A stretch of DNA of 64,000 bases from Rhodomicrobium vannielii ATCC 17100 (GCF_000166055.1 NC_014664.1:1575927-1639926); one strand, 5' to 3'. Counted from the stretch's first letter, positions 8,470 through 17,670 are shown. Notes: generated by a model not told the origin, from the sequence alone. Made by a program: numbers and translations.

Positions 8470-9516
8470 ATGAAGCTCGTACGAGATGCCCGCTCATTGA
8501 AAGCGAAGGCGCTTGGCTCGCTAAGACGAGGCCTCTCCGCATTCAACTCCTACGAGGAAGATGGGCGGACAACCACGGTTCTTCTTCACCTTCAACATGC
8601 TTGTGAGATGTTACTCAAGGCGGCGTTGGTGCAAAAACAGGTCAAAATCTTCGACAAACAAACGTCTACATCGTTTGGATTCGCAAAATGCCTCAACCTT
8701 GCACAGGCGAATTGCGGGGTTGCCGATGAGCAAGCCGGAGCTATGAGGGCCATCGATGCTCTTCGAGATGCAGAGCAGCACTGGCTTCTCGTCGTCAGCG
8801 AGCAACTTCTCTATATGCACTGCCGAGCCTTAGTCACAGTTGTCGACGAAATACTCAAGGGCTCCTTTGATGATGCCTTGGCCTATCATTTGCCTTTGAG
8901 GGTTTTGCCGGTCTCTACGACACCACCGGCAAATATTGACGTGCTTTTGGACCGGGAATTCACCCAAATCAACGAACTTCTCACCCCAAGGCGCAGAGCA
9001 CGTGACGAGGCACGAGGCAGGATACGCGCCCTGCTTGCGATGGAAGCACACGTCGTGGAGGAGGTGGCCGTTTCCGAGAAGGACATTGATAGAATTGAAA
9101 ATGCAATTCGCGTAGGGAACGCATTCGGAGCCGTATTTCCAAGGCTTACCTCTTTAGGAACTAGCATCGAAGGTGAAGGAATCGAGGTAAAAGTCCATTT
9201 CACGAAGCGACAGGGTGCGCCCGTTAGATTCGTAGCAGCAGACAACCCCGAAGAGGCAGCAGCTGTACGGGAGCTAGACCTAAGAAAGAAATATCACCTA
9301 AGTCGAAGAGATCTAGCTAAATCGTTGGGCCTAAGCGAGCCCAAAGCTGCAGCACTCAGACGACATCTGCGGCTCGACCAGAATACCGACTATTGTCATG
9401 TTTTTGAATTTGGGAAGACCAAGTTCCCCTATTTTTCTGACAATGCACTAGGGGTAATGCGACAAGCTCTCCCGCAGATGGACGAAATTTGGAGGATTAC
9501 TCGGGAAAAGGGATGA
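8470..9516 (+). CDS. DUF3644-like (HEPN-type) protein
   Basis: 348 residues from the ATG at 8470 (MKLVRDARSLKAKALGSL). The N-terminal 150 residues resemble DUF3644: an all-helical region with HLQHACEMLLKAALVQK and a later DALRDAEQHWLLVVSEQLLY. The C-terminal part (KKYHLSRRDLAKSLGLSEPK) looks like a helix-turn-helix segment. DUF3644 proteins are frequent in defence islands and are thought to be HEPN-related; their activity is not established. The start was set downstream of the first in-frame ATG (8224) because AAAGG lies ~10 nt before it and family similarity begins here. Next to a SIR2 gene in the same orientation. Confidence 0.6.
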   Translation: MKLVRDARSLKAKALGSLRRGLSAFNSYEEDGRTTTVLLHLQHACEMLLKAALVQKQVKIFDKQTSTSFGFAKCLNLAQANCGVADEQAGAMRAIDALRDAEQHWLLVVSEQLLYMHCRALVTVVDEILKGSFDDALAYHLPLRVLPVSTTPPANIDVLLDREFTQINELLTPRRRARDEARGRIRALLAMEAHVVEEVAVSEKDIDRIENAIRVGNAFGAVFPRLTSLGTSIEGEGIEVKVHFTKRQGAPVRFVAADNPEEAAAVRELDLRKKYHLSRRDLAKSLGLSEPKAAALRRHLRLDQNTDYCHVFEFGKTKFPYFSDNALGVMRQALPQMDEIWRITREKG

Positions 9517-9741
9517 GCCTGCGCGGTCTGGGGAGCGCAAGGCTGCAAAAGCCGCGCCTCTTCGTTGCATATAGCCACGATAAAGTTTACACCCGCAATA
9601 CGAAAGCAGATATTTTGATTTGAACGCATGGAAGCGACGAGATTTCGACCCAGTTATGAAGGATGTCAAGTCCCGTGAATTGGTTTCCTCCCACCTCGTG
9701 CGGGATGTCGATTCACGCCTTAGAAACGGGGACCACATTCC
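9513..9741 (+). other. Gap with a possible frameshifted small gene
   Basis: An ATG at 9513 overlaps the DUF3644 stop and opens a 36-codon frame to 9623 containing RLFVAYSHD, reminiscent of the first strand of TIR-like folds. A second frame (ending at 9744) continues with coding-like composition (FDLNAWKRRDFDPVMKDV). One frameshift would join them. This could be the decayed remains of a small gene between DUF3644 and SIR2. No homologue is recognised. Confidence 0.25.
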
Positions 9742-11526
9742 TTGACGCTGTTGGCCAATGACACCCTCACCCAACTCGCGTTCTCAATTTACGAGAACAA
9801 AGGAGTGTTCGCGCTTTTGGTTGGCTCTGGTCTTTCGCGAGCGGCCGAGATTCCAACTGGCTGGGAGATTACCTTAGACCTCGTCCGGCGCATAGGGCTG
9901 GCTCGCGGCGAACAGGATCAAAACGATTGGGCCACCTGGTACAGAGATACGACAGGAAAAGAGCCGAATTACTCGCACCTCCTTGATCAGATAGCCTCCA
10001 CTCCCCACGAGCGCCGTTCGATCTTACATAGTTATATCGAGCCCACCGAAGAGGAGAGACGAGAGGGAAAGAAGACCCCAACGGCCGGACATTACGCAAT
10101 CGCTGATCTGGTTAAGGACGGGTATGTCCGCGTGCTCGTGAATACAAATTTCGACCGTCTGCTGGAAAACGCTCTGCGCGAACGCGGCGTTGAGCCGACG
10201 ATAGTCGCCTCTCCGGATGCTCTCGCGGGCGCAGAGCCTGTCACTCATACGCAGTGCTACATTCTCAAGCTTCACGGCGATTACAAAGACGCTCGCATAC
10301 GAAACACGGATAAGGAACTTGGTAAGTACCCCGCCAAATACGACGCCTTACTGGATCGCATCCTTGACGAGTATGGAATACTCATCTGTGGCTGGTCAGG
10401 CCAGTGGGATGATGCGTTGCGAGCGGCTTTTCTACGGGCACCTAATCGGCGCTACCCCACATTTTGGGCGGCGCGGGGTGAAGTAGAGAGCGGAGCCGAA
10501 GAACTCATTAATCATCGCCGAGGCAAGGTCATCACCATCGAAAGCGCCGATACGTTCTTCACCAGTCTTAGAGACCGGGTTCAGACTATCGAGCAAACTC
10601 ATCGCAAAAACCCGCGCGGCGTTGAGCTACTCGTAGCCAGCACGAAACGCTTTTTGGCTAAACCCGAATATCGCGTCCAGCTTGATGAAGCTTTCTCTCA
10701 AGAATTAGACATTGTTCTAAAGGAACTTGAAGCGCCCGAATTCAACCCGCACGGGCAGTGGAGCCAGGCGGAATTTCGCTCGCGTGTAAGCAGATACCAA
10801 GCAGCTTTCGAGGCGCTGGCGGCGATGGCTGGCGTTCTCGGTCGGTGGGGAGACGACAAGGAATTCCCCCTCCTCCTCGACATTATTCAAACTCTTTACG
10901 ATCAGGCGGAAAAAATCGGCGGTGGGATAACGAGCTACCTCAATCTTCGCTCTTATCCTGCTGTTCTGGTCTTCACCGCTTATGGGCTTGGTCTCACCCG
11001 AGCCCGCCGCTGGAGAATCCTCTATCGCCTGTTTAATGCCGTAATAGGTCGTCGGGACAGAGACCCACAAAGAACGGTTGAGACCCTGTTCCTCCATACT
11101 TGGAAAGGCACCGCACACGATGCCTGGAAGCAAATTGAAGGGCTTGAGAAACGTAAAACCCCTTTGAGCGATCACCTGCTTGAACTATTTTCTGACTGGT
11201 CGAAGCGGTTCGTAGGCGTAACTCCCGATTTCGAGATTGTGTTTGAACAATTTGAGCTACTTGCTTCCCTTGCTCATCTCGAACGAAATGAAAAGTCCGT
11301 CGTGCAGCAAGAACTTGCAAATGGACGCCAAGATTCGTTCCTTTGGATGCCAGTCGGGCGTTTAGGCTGGCATGAACGTAGTATGGACAAGATACTTTCC
11401 GAGGTAGAGCAAGAGCCACTTAAAACCGAGTTGTCAAAAGCCGGATTTGGCAAGGGAGACCCTGAATTTATCGATGTTTTCTCGGCTAATTTCAAGCGCA
11501 TCGCCGCTAGGATGACTTGGATGTGA
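9742..11526 (+). CDS. SIR2-domain (NADase-type) defence protein
   Basis: 594 residues. The SIR2 core is clear: nucleotide-binding GSGLSRAAEIPTGW (residues ~28-41), VLVNTNFDRLLENAL, the KLHGDY motif with the catalytic-type His, and ILICGWSGQWDDAL. The C-terminal ~330 residues are helical and unassigned. Stand-alone bacterial SIR2 proteins of this layout deplete NAD+ during phage infection (abortive infection), so the same role is inferred. The start is TTG, with GGGG about ten bases upstream; an alternative TTG lies three codons on. No HerA partner is present, which argues against the SIR2-HerA type. Confidence 0.85.
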   Translation: MTLLANDTLTQLAFSIYENKGVFALLVGSGLSRAAEIPTGWEITLDLVRRIGLARGEQDQNDWATWYRDTTGKEPNYSHLLDQIASTPHERRSILHSYIEPTEEERREGKKTPTAGHYAIADLVKDGYVRVLVNTNFDRLLENALRERGVEPTIVASPDALAGAEPVTHTQCYILKLHGDYKDARIRNTDKELGKYPAKYDALLDRILDEYGILICGWSGQWDDALRAAFLRAPNRRYPTFWAARGEVESGAEELINHRRGKVITIESADTFFTSLRDRVQTIEQTHRKNPRGVELLVASTKRFLAKPEYRVQLDEAFSQELDIVLKELEAPEFNPHGQWSQAEFRSRVSRYQAAFEALAAMAGVLGRWGDDKEFPLLLDIIQTLYDQAEKIGGGITSYLNLRSYPAVLVFTAYGLGLTRARRWRILYRLFNAVIGRRDRDPQRTVETLFLHTWKGTAHDAWKQIEGLEKRKTPLSDHLLELFSDWSKRFVGVTPDFEIVFEQFELLASLAHLERNEKSVVQQELANGRQDSFLWMPVGRLGWHERSMDKILSEVEQEPLKTELSKAGFGKGDPEFIDVFSANFKRIAARMTWM

Positions 11527-11668
11527 TCCCAAATTTAAATGCGTCTTCATGTCGAGCGCCCTGTTTTATAGAGGTCAGCGGCGGCAAACCAAGCGTGGAG
11601 GCCGTGTCCCGCAGCTCTGCTGACCTGGACATTAGCAGTTATCAAGGAATACTTGACAACTGAATCCT

Positions 11669-11815
11669 TCACCACTCACCCTCTGCGAATATGGCTTTCA
11701 GGTGAAGGCTGACGTTTTGCTTGCTCGTTTCAAAAAGTGCAGCGATCTCAGACTGCGTAAGCCATACCGAGCCATCGACAAGCCGCAGCTGGAATCCTCC
11801 CGACCTTCGAGCTGA
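11669..11815 (-). pseudogene. rhuM-family gene remnant
   Basis: The leftward reading gives LRLVDGSVWLTQSEIAALFE followed by TSKQNVSLHLKAIFAEGEW and a stop at 11669-11671. This matches the conserved N-terminal DNA-binding-like region of RhuM (virulence RhuM) family proteins, normally over 300 residues. There is no upstream start in this frame (a TAG lies just above), and the rest of the gene is absent. The stretch from 11527 to 11668 holds nothing else recognisable. The remnant abuts an IS66 insertion. Confidence 0.7.
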
Positions 11816-11995
11816 ATGCTACGGGGTCTCTCGGTTGTCTCCAACCATGAGCGTCCTCTTCGGCGCGCAAAGGTGCTTATTTCCTGGGCATTGGCTTGCC
11901 TCTCTGTGCGTTTGCCGGTAAGCCTCCGCTGAGGGCCGCCTTGCGGGGCGTGTAAGAGACAGGTCTTGTCTGTGACGCTTGTCGCGACAGGAGCT

Positions 11996-12415
11996 ATGCC
12001 CGTGCCTATGTCTGGAGATACTTTTGCCCGCCGGTATTCCGTAGTTGCTGATACCCGGCGCCGCTGGAGCGAGGACGAGAAGCAGGCGATCATCGCCGAG
12101 GCTTTGCAGCCCGGCGTGAATGTGTCAGCGGTCGCCCGCAGGCATGGGATCAAGCCAAGCCTTCTGTTTCGTTGGCGGAAGCTGGCCAAGAACGACGAGA
12201 AGCCAGAGCCCGCACCGGCATTCCTGCCGGTCTCTCTGACGGCGCCAGGGAAGAGCCGCGACACGATCTACGATCACAGCGCCAGTGACGCGCCCGCCGC
12301 CGATAATCGCATCGAGATCGAGCTTTTGAACGGGCGGCGCGTGCGGGTTGGCCCCGGCGCCGACATGGGCGCGTTGAAGCGCATTCTCGATATTGCCGAC
12401 GGGAGGAGACCATGA
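11996..12415 (+). CDS. tnpA: IS66 accessory protein TnpA (HTH)
   Basis: About 140 residues with a helix-turn-helix (VSAVARRHGIKPSLLFRWRK) in the first third and the conserved RIEIELLNGRRVRV segment near the end. AGGAG at ~11989-11993 supports initiation at the ATG 11996, GTG 12002 or ATG 12008; an upstream TTG at 11966 is less likely. It overlaps tnpB by 4 bp. Confidence 0.9.
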   Translation: MPVPMSGDTFARRYSVVADTRRRWSEDEKQAIIAEALQPGVNVSAVARRHGIKPSLLFRWRKLAKNDEKPEPAPAFLPVSLTAPGKSRDTIYDHSASDAPAADNRIEIELLNGRRVRVGPGADMGALKRILDIADGRRP

Positions 12416-12759
12416 TCCCGGTTCCGACCGGCGTGCGGGTGTGGCTGGCGACGGGTCACACCGATATGCGCAGGGGCTTCCCGTCGCTGTCCTTGCAGGT
12501 CCAGGAGGTTTTGCAGCGCGATCCTTTGAGCGGCCATCTGTTTTGCTTTCGCGGCCGCCGGGGCGATCTTCTGAAGGTGATCTGGCATGACGGCCAGGGC
12601 GCCTGCCTTTTTACGAAGCGTCTGGAGAAAGGCCGGTTCTTGTGGCCGAGCCCGGCTGACGGCGCGATCTCGATTTCGCCCGCGCAGCTTGGCTATCTGC
12701 TCTCCGGGATCGATTGGCGCAATCCGCAAAAAACCTGGAGACCGACTTCGGTTGGCTGA
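12412..12759 (+). CDS. tnpB: IS66 accessory protein TnpB
   Basis: A 115-residue IS66 OrfB protein: GVRVWLATGHTDMRRGFPSL near the start, then CFRGRRGDLLKVIWHDGQG and a C-terminal LSGIDWRNPQKTW. ATGA overlap with tnpA indicates coupled translation. Confidence 0.95.
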   Translation: MIPVPTGVRVWLATGHTDMRRGFPSLSLQVQEVLQRDPLSGHLFCFRGRRGDLLKVIWHDGQGACLFTKRLEKGRFLWPSPADGAISISPAQLGYLLSGIDWRNPQKTWRPTSVG

Positions 12760-12804
12760 CGGTTTGCCTTTGAAAACGTTGGCGAACCATGATTCTCTTG
12801 TCGG

Positions 12805-14439
12805 GTGACCACGCCGCTTGACGCTCTTCCTTCCGACCTTGCCGCCGCGCATGCGATGATCCTCGCCGAGCGCGCCGCCCGCCTTTCCGCCGAGGCCGTT
12901 GCGGCTCGCGCTCGCGCGGCGACATCCAGCACGGACGCGCTGATCGCTCATCTGAGGCTCGAGATCGAGAAGCTGCGGCGGGTGCTTTACGGTAGCCGCT
13001 CGGAGCACAAGGCGCGGCTCCTGGAGCAGATGGAGCTTCAGCTCGAAGAGCTGGAGACAGCCGCGGCCGAGGACGAGCTTCTCGCCGAGACAGCCACAGC
13101 CCGGACGCAAGGCACGCCATCCTCTACGCGCAAGCATCCATCGCGCAAGCCTTTCCCGGCGCATCTGCCGCGCGAGCGCGTGGTGCTCCCGGCGCCGACA
13201 TGTTGTCCGTCTTGCGGCTCGACGAAGCTGTCGAAGCTCGGCGAGGACGTCACCGAGACGCTCGAGGTTGTTCCGCGCCGCTGGAAAGTCATCCAAACGG
13301 TGCGCGAGAAGTTCTCCTGCCGGTGCTGCGAGGCGATCGCGCAACCGCCGGCGCCCTTTCATGCAACGCCGCGCGGTTTTGCCGGGCCGGGCCTTTTGGC
13401 CATGATCTTGTTCGAGAAGTTCGGCCAGCACCAGCCTCTCAACCGGCAAAGCGAGCGGTATGCGCGCGAAGGCGTCGAACTTTCCGTCTCGACGCTGGCC
13501 GATCAGGTTGGGTCCTGCATGGCGGCGCTGCAACCGCTCCAGGCGCTGATCGAGGCCCATGTTCTTTCGGCCGAACGGTTGTTTGGCGACGACACGACGG
13601 TGCCGATCCTGGCGAAAGGCAAGACAGTCACCGGCCGCATCTGGACCTATGTCAGAGACGATCGCCCTTTTGGCGGGACCGCGCCGCCGGCCGCGCTTTA
13701 CTACGCTTCGCGAGACCGAAGGCAGGAGCATCCCGAGAGCCATCTTCGAGACTTCGCCGGCATTTTGCAGGCCGACGCCTATAGCGGCTATAACGGGCTT
13801 TACGATCCGGCGCGCGAAAAAGGCGCCATCGTCTCGGCGCTGTGCTGGGCGCACGCCAGGCGCCAGTTCTTCGAACTGGCTGACATCGCCGCCAACGCGA
13901 AGCGCGGCAAACAGGCGCCGGCCATCTCCCCGATTGCGCTGGAAGCGGTCAAGCGCATCGACGCGCTGTTCGACATCGAGCGCTCCATCAACGGCCTTCC
14001 CGCCAGCGAGCGCCTGCGCGTGCGCCAGAAGCAAAGCGCGCCGCTTCTGGCCGATCTGAAAACCTCGCTTGGCGAGGAGCGCTCGCGATTGTCGCGCTCG
14101 GCTTCCGTCGCCAGGCCCATCGATTATCTGCTCAAGCGCTGGGATCGGTTCGCCGCTTTCCTTGGCGACAGCCGCATCTGCCTGAGCAACAACTCGGCCG
14201 AACGAGCGCTGAGAGGTTTTGCGCTCGGAAGAAAGTCGTGGCTCTTCGCCGGTTCAGATCGCGGCGCCGACCGGGCCGCCTTTATGATGACGATGATCAT
14301 GACGGCCAAACTCAACGGCATCGATCCGATGGCTTGGCTGGCCGATGTGCTCGCCCGCATCGCAGGCCAGCCGCAAAGCCGACTCCATGAGCTGCTGCCC
14401 TGGGAATGGAAGCAGCCCGGCTTGCAACTGGCGGCGTAG
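12805..14439 (+). CDS. tnpC: IS66 transposase TnpC
   Basis: The 544-residue IS66 DDE transposase. It has an N-terminal coiled coil (residues ~25-75), a Cys-rich zinc motif (CCPSCGS and FSCRCCEA), a catalytic core (LFGDDTTVPIL, ILQADAYSGYNGL) and the conserved terminal block (SNNSAERALRGFALGRKSW). It starts at GTG 12805. The Ser codon at 14169-14171 is Gly in the copy at 41-43 kb. The stop is 46 bp from the right IS end. Confidence 0.95.
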   Translation: MTTPLDALPSDLAAAHAMILAERAARLSAEAVAARARAATSSTDALIAHLRLEIEKLRRVLYGSRSEHKARLLEQMELQLEELETAAAEDELLAETATARTQGTPSSTRKHPSRKPFPAHLPRERVVLPAPTCCPSCGSTKLSKLGEDVTETLEVVPRRWKVIQTVREKFSCRCCEAIAQPPAPFHATPRGFAGPGLLAMILFEKFGQHQPLNRQSERYAREGVELSVSTLADQVGSCMAALQPLQALIEAHVLSAERLFGDDTTVPILAKGKTVTGRIWTYVRDDRPFGGTAPPAALYYASRDRRQEHPESHLRDFAGILQADAYSGYNGLYDPAREKGAIVSALCWAHARRQFFELADIAANAKRGKQAPAISPIALEAVKRIDALFDIERSINGLPASERLRVRQKQSAPLLADLKTSLGEERSRLSRSASVARPIDYLLKRWDRFAAFLGDSRICLSNNSAERALRGFALGRKSWLFAGSDRGADRAAFMMTMIMTAKLNGIDPMAWLADVLARIAGQPQSRLHELLPWEWKQPGLQLAA

Positions 14440-14485
14440 TCATCAACCGCAAGCGCTCACGCTGCGGCCCTCACCGGATGCTTAC

Positions 14486-14751
14486 GTTTGCCGGAAGCCA
14501 GCGAGGGTCTCCCAGCCGAACAACCGACCGAGAACGGGCCGACCTGTGCTCCGAGGCCGCGCGCGGATCATCTGTGCCCCTTTCCCGCCGGGCCTGCCCG
14601 GCTTTCCCCAGCGCCTAAGCCCTTCGGCGGCGCCCCGCAAGGGGCAGGCCCTCCGCTGACGCGGCCCTGACGGGTGCGGGTCTTCGCGCGCGCGGGCTTT
14701 CCGGGGCGCGGAGCCGGGCAATCAGGCCCGGCGAAGGAAAGGACACCTTCC
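14486..14751 (+). promoter_or_regulatory. GC-rich leader upstream of ardC
   Basis: No gene is visible. The stretch is very GC-rich with several short hairpins, for example GGGCCTGCCCGGC near 14590 and GGCGCCCCGCAAGGGGC near 14630. Long structured leaders before antirestriction genes are common on plasmids. The ribosome site GGAAAGGACACC precedes the ardC ATG. Confidence 0.4.
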
Positions 14752-15636
14752 ATGACCCGCGCCGCACCTTCCCTCGACGTCTATCAGGCCGTCACCGACC
14801 GCATCGTCGCCGCCCTTGAATCCGCCGGGGAAGCCTCCCTGCCGTGGCATCGCCCGGGCCTCGACAGTCTCCTGCCGAAGAATGCTTCCACCGGCAACGG
14901 CTACCGGGGCATTAACGTCGTCTCCCTGTGGGCCGAGGCCCAGCTTGCCGGATACACCCGCAACCTTTGGGCCAGCTACCGGCAGTGGCAGGAACTCGGA
15001 GCCCAGGTGAAGAAGGGCGCCAAAAGCTCCATCGTCATCTTCTACAAGGAGTTCGAGGTCGAGCCCGAAACCGCCAACCCCGACGACGACGGCAAGCGCC
15101 GGGTCGCAAAGGCGAGCCGCGTGTTCAACGCGAGCCAGGTCGAGGGGTTCGAGCTGCCGCCCATGCCGGAAAACCTCGGGCCGATCGCCCGCAATGCCCG
15201 CGCGGACGAGGTGGTTGCCGCCACCGGCGCCGACATCCGCCACGGCGGGGAAGCGGCCTATTACCGTCCGTCCGCCGATTACATCCAGATGCCCGAGGAA
15301 GGGCTGTTCATGGATAATGCCCATCGATGCCGGTCGGAGGCTTACTATTCCGTGCTGTTCCATGAGCTCGGGCACTGGAGCGGTGCCGAACGCCGCCTCA
15401 ACCGCAAGCTCGGCAACAAGTTCGGGTCGCCCGACTACGCCCTGGAGGAGCTGATTGCGGAGCTGACCAGCGCATTCCTCTGCGCCGAGCTCCGGTTCTC
15501 CCCGCAGCCGCGTCCCGACCACGCGCAGTATATCGCGAACTGGCTCAAAGCCCTGAAATCCGACAAGCGCGCCGTGTTTACCGCGTCCGCGCGGGCCGCC
15601 GAAGCTGCCGATTTCCTCGTGAAGCCCTCCTCGTGA
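14752..15636 (+). CDS. ardC: ArdC-like antirestriction protein (zincin metallopeptidase)
   Basis: 294 residues. The N-terminal domain (VYQAVTDRIVAALESAG, then LPWHRP, GYRGINVVSLW, WASYRQWQELGAQVKKGAKS) is the ssDNA-binding ArdC domain. The C-terminal domain has the zinc-peptidase motif HELGHWSG, with EELIAELTSAFLCAE downstream. ArdC proteins coat or process incoming plasmid DNA and protect it from restriction during conjugation. The ATG at 14752 has a good ribosome site. The stop codon lies in the loop of a terminator. Confidence 0.92.
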   Translation: MTRAAPSLDVYQAVTDRIVAALESAGEASLPWHRPGLDSLLPKNASTGNGYRGINVVSLWAEAQLAGYTRNLWASYRQWQELGAQVKKGAKSSIVIFYKEFEVEPETANPDDDGKRRVAKASRVFNASQVEGFELPPMPENLGPIARNARADEVVAATGADIRHGGEAAYYRPSADYIQMPEEGLFMDNAHRCRSEAYYSVLFHELGHWSGAERRLNRKLGNKFGSPDYALEELIAELTSAFLCAELRFSPQPRPDHAQYIANWLKALKSDKRAVFTASARAAEAADFLVKPSS

Positions 15637-15644
15637 GGGCTTTT
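15623..15644 (+). terminator. Rho-independent terminator after ardC
   Basis: AGCCCTC-CTCGT-GAGGGCTTTT: a 6-7 bp GC-rich stem with a T-run (TTTTCATTTT). The ardC stop codon TGA is inside the hairpin. Confidence 0.8.
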
Positions 15645-15761
15645 CATTTTGCGGACGCTTGGAAGGGGCATGGCACCTGCGCTGATGCCTCATCGCCAGG
15701 GATTGCAAGTCACCGAGCGCACCCGTAAGAAGGTACTTGTTCGTAGTTACACCGGCTTCCC

Positions 15762-16727
15762 ATGCGCTTTTGGTGGGTTAATCAGAACCAGACCTATCGC
15801 CACGAGATCCGAGGCGGATACCTCTGGTCGCCCAAGCGCAATGCCAACGGTAATCGCAACGCTTTCTACGAATCCATGCGAGAGGTGGCGCCGGGAGACA
15901 TCGTATTCTCCTTCAAAGACACCCTTATCTGTGCCATCGGCGTGGCGCAGTCCTACTGCTGGGAAAGCCCCAAGCCAGACGAGTTCGGTAACGCCGGGGC
16001 CTATTGGGAAGATATCGGCTGGAAAGTCACCGTGCTGTTCACGGAACTGACGCACAGGATCCGGCCTAAAGACCACATGGACCTGCTGAAGGCTCTTCTA
16101 CCCCGAAAATACAGTCCGCTCCAGGATAGCGGCAACGGCAATCAGGCCGTCTACCTCACTGAGGTGCCCGAGGGCATGGCTGATGCCCTCGTGGGACTTA
16201 TCGGTTATGAGGCCCAAGTTGTCCTGCATGCAGCCGGGGAGGTGCTGCCCGTCCCGGCTGACGATCTTGAAGAGCAGGAACGGAAAATCGAACACAGGAT
16301 CGAGGCGGACAGTACGATCGTGGAGACCGACCGCCAGGCGTTGATTCGGGCGCGGCGCGGCCAAGGCCTGTTCAAGGACCGGGTTAGCCGGATTGAAGCT
16401 TGCTGCCGCGTAACTAAAGTCGACAACCCAACCCATCTGATTGCCAGCCATTGCAAGCCTTGGCGAGATTCAACGAACGAGGAACGGCTCGACGGGGAGA
16501 ACGGTCTTCTTCTCACGCCGAGTATCGATCACCTATTCGATCGGGGCTTCATCAGTTTCGAAGATACGGGGAGGCTCATCATCTCACCCGTGGCGCACAG
16601 GCCATCCCTTCGGAGGATGGGGGTCGAGACCGACAATCCCGTGAACGTCGGCGTCTTCACGAGCGGCCAGAAGAAGTTTTTGGATCTCCATCGAAACGGT
16701 GTGCTTCTTCAAGCCATGCGCGGGTAG
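15762..16727 (+). CDS. EVE/PUA-like domain fused to HNH endonuclease
   Basis: 321 residues. Residues 1-140 resemble an EVE/PUA-like modified-base reader: FWWVNQNQTYRHEIRGGYLW, then the REVAPGDIVFSFKD turn typical of these folds. Residues ~200-300 form an HNH_2-type nuclease: CCRVTKVDNPTHLIASHCKP, ENGLLLTPSIDHLFDRGFIS. Fusion of a modified-base reader with HNH is the layout of modification-dependent (type IV) restriction enzymes, so cleavage of modified phage DNA is the likely role. It sits alone between the ardC terminator and the S1/P1 nuclease gene. Confidence 0.8.
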   Translation: MRFWWVNQNQTYRHEIRGGYLWSPKRNANGNRNAFYESMREVAPGDIVFSFKDTLICAIGVAQSYCWESPKPDEFGNAGAYWEDIGWKVTVLFTELTHRIRPKDHMDLLKALLPRKYSPLQDSGNGNQAVYLTEVPEGMADALVGLIGYEAQVVLHAAGEVLPVPADDLEEQERKIEHRIEADSTIVETDRQALIRARRGQGLFKDRVSRIEACCRVTKVDNPTHLIASHCKPWRDSTNEERLDGENGLLLTPSIDHLFDRGFISFEDTGRLIISPVAHRPSLRRMGVETDNPVNVGVFTSGQKKFLDLHRNGVLLQAMRG

Positions 16728-16740
16728 CGCACTTCAATAA

Positions 16741-17670
16741 TTGATACGGACGACGATTTTGAGAAAACACATACCAGCCGCCATCCTTACAGTTTGTTCT
16801 GCCGTATTCCATGCCGGTCCTGCCTTCGGATGGGGTGACACCGGCCACAGGATCATCTGCCGCATAGCTTACGACGAGCTGCGCCCGGAGGTCCGTGGCA
16901 GGGTTGATGCGCTGGAAGCGATTGATCCCCGCTACAGGACGTTTACTGACCTTTGCACAGCCGCCGACAAGTCTCCCCGTATGCGGCCTGCGGAGCATTT
17001 CGTGAACCTGCCCCGTTCGGCCCGGTCCATTGATCCAGCGACACCATGCCCAGTATCGGATCGATGTGTGGTGTCCGCCGTCCTTGATGATATGCGCGAC
17101 CTCGCTTTTGCCCAGGACGTTACCGAGCAACTCCGTCTTTTGAAGACCCTGACGCATTTCATGGGGGATATACACCAGCCCATGCATGTGAGCTTTGAGG
17201 ATGACAAAGGCGGCAACCTCATTAGCGCGTCGGGCCTGTGCGGACGAAGCCTTCATGCCGCGTGGGATAGCTGCCTTATTGAAAAGACGCTGGGATTCGA
17301 TTCGGACACTATCGCTACGTCATTGGAGGCCGAGATAACCAGCGGCGACCGTTCCCGTTGGCTCGCAGGCGACATTGGCCCCAAGGCCGTGGCCAGTTGG
17401 GCAAACGAAACCTTTACCATTACGACGCGGCCGGAGGTTGGCTATTGCGAACGGGCCTCGGACGGGTGCCGCTACAGCGCATACCAGCCCGAATATCACG
17501 GAGGCGCCCAGAAGGTGGTCGTTGTTGACGAGCACTATCTGTCCGTGAACGCTCCCTTCGTGCGGGACCGCATCAAGGCAGCAGGTGTCAGGCTCGGCGC
17601 GGTTTTGAACAGCGTTCTTATGCCAGACCAGTCACCGGTCGGTGAATACCCCGAGCGTACACGGCAATAA
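16741..17670 (+). CDS. Secreted S1/P1-family nuclease
   Basis: A signal peptide (KHIPAAILTVCSAVFHAGPA) is followed by the mature N-terminus WGDTGHR, whose Trp and His are zinc ligands in S1/P1 nucleases. Further ligand motifs are present: AEHFVNLP, LTHFMGDIHQPMHV, DKGGN and SLHAAWDS. Family members are zinc-dependent single-strand nucleases/3'-nucleotidases acting outside the cytoplasm. The TTG at 16741 was kept; a TTG at 16759 (MRKHIPAAIL) would give a more usual signal peptide length. Such a gene is unusual cargo between an HNH nuclease and a toxin-antitoxin pair. Confidence 0.88.
   Translation: MIRTTILRKHIPAAILTVCSAVFHAGPAFGWGDTGHRIICRIAYDELRPEVRGRVDALEAIDPRYRTFTDLCTAADKSPRMRPAEHFVNLPRSARSIDPATPCPVSDRCVVSAVLDDMRDLAFAQDVTEQLRLLKTLTHFMGDIHQPMHVSFEDDKGGNLISASGLCGRSLHAAWDSCLIEKTLGFDSDTIATSLEAEITSGDRSRWLAGDIGPKAVASWANETFTITTRPEVGYCERASDGCRYSAYQPEYHGGAQKVVVVDEHYLSVNAPFVRDRIKAAGVRLGAVLNSVLMPDQSPVGEYPERTRQ

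Larger units (their letters stand above)
11918..14485 (+). mobile_element. IS66-family insertion sequence, type B, copy 1 (2568 bp)
   Basis: The ends begin GTAAGCCTCCGCTGAGGGCC (left) and, inverted, GTAAGCATCCGGTGAGGGCC (right). An 8-bp target duplication GTTTGCCG is found at 11910-11917 and 14486-14493. It contains tnpA, tnpB and tnpC rightward. A second full copy lies at 41163-43730 in opposite orientation, differing at one base that I could find (14170, Ser/Gly in TnpC). A third begins at 63847 and leaves the window. Confidence 0.97.

Noticed and set aside
12274-14034. A 586-codon leftward frame opposite IS66 tnpC (also mirrored at 41614-43374)
   Set aside because: It is the antisense shadow of the transposase gene, rich in Arg/Gly/Ala as expected of GC-biased reverse frames, and matches no family.
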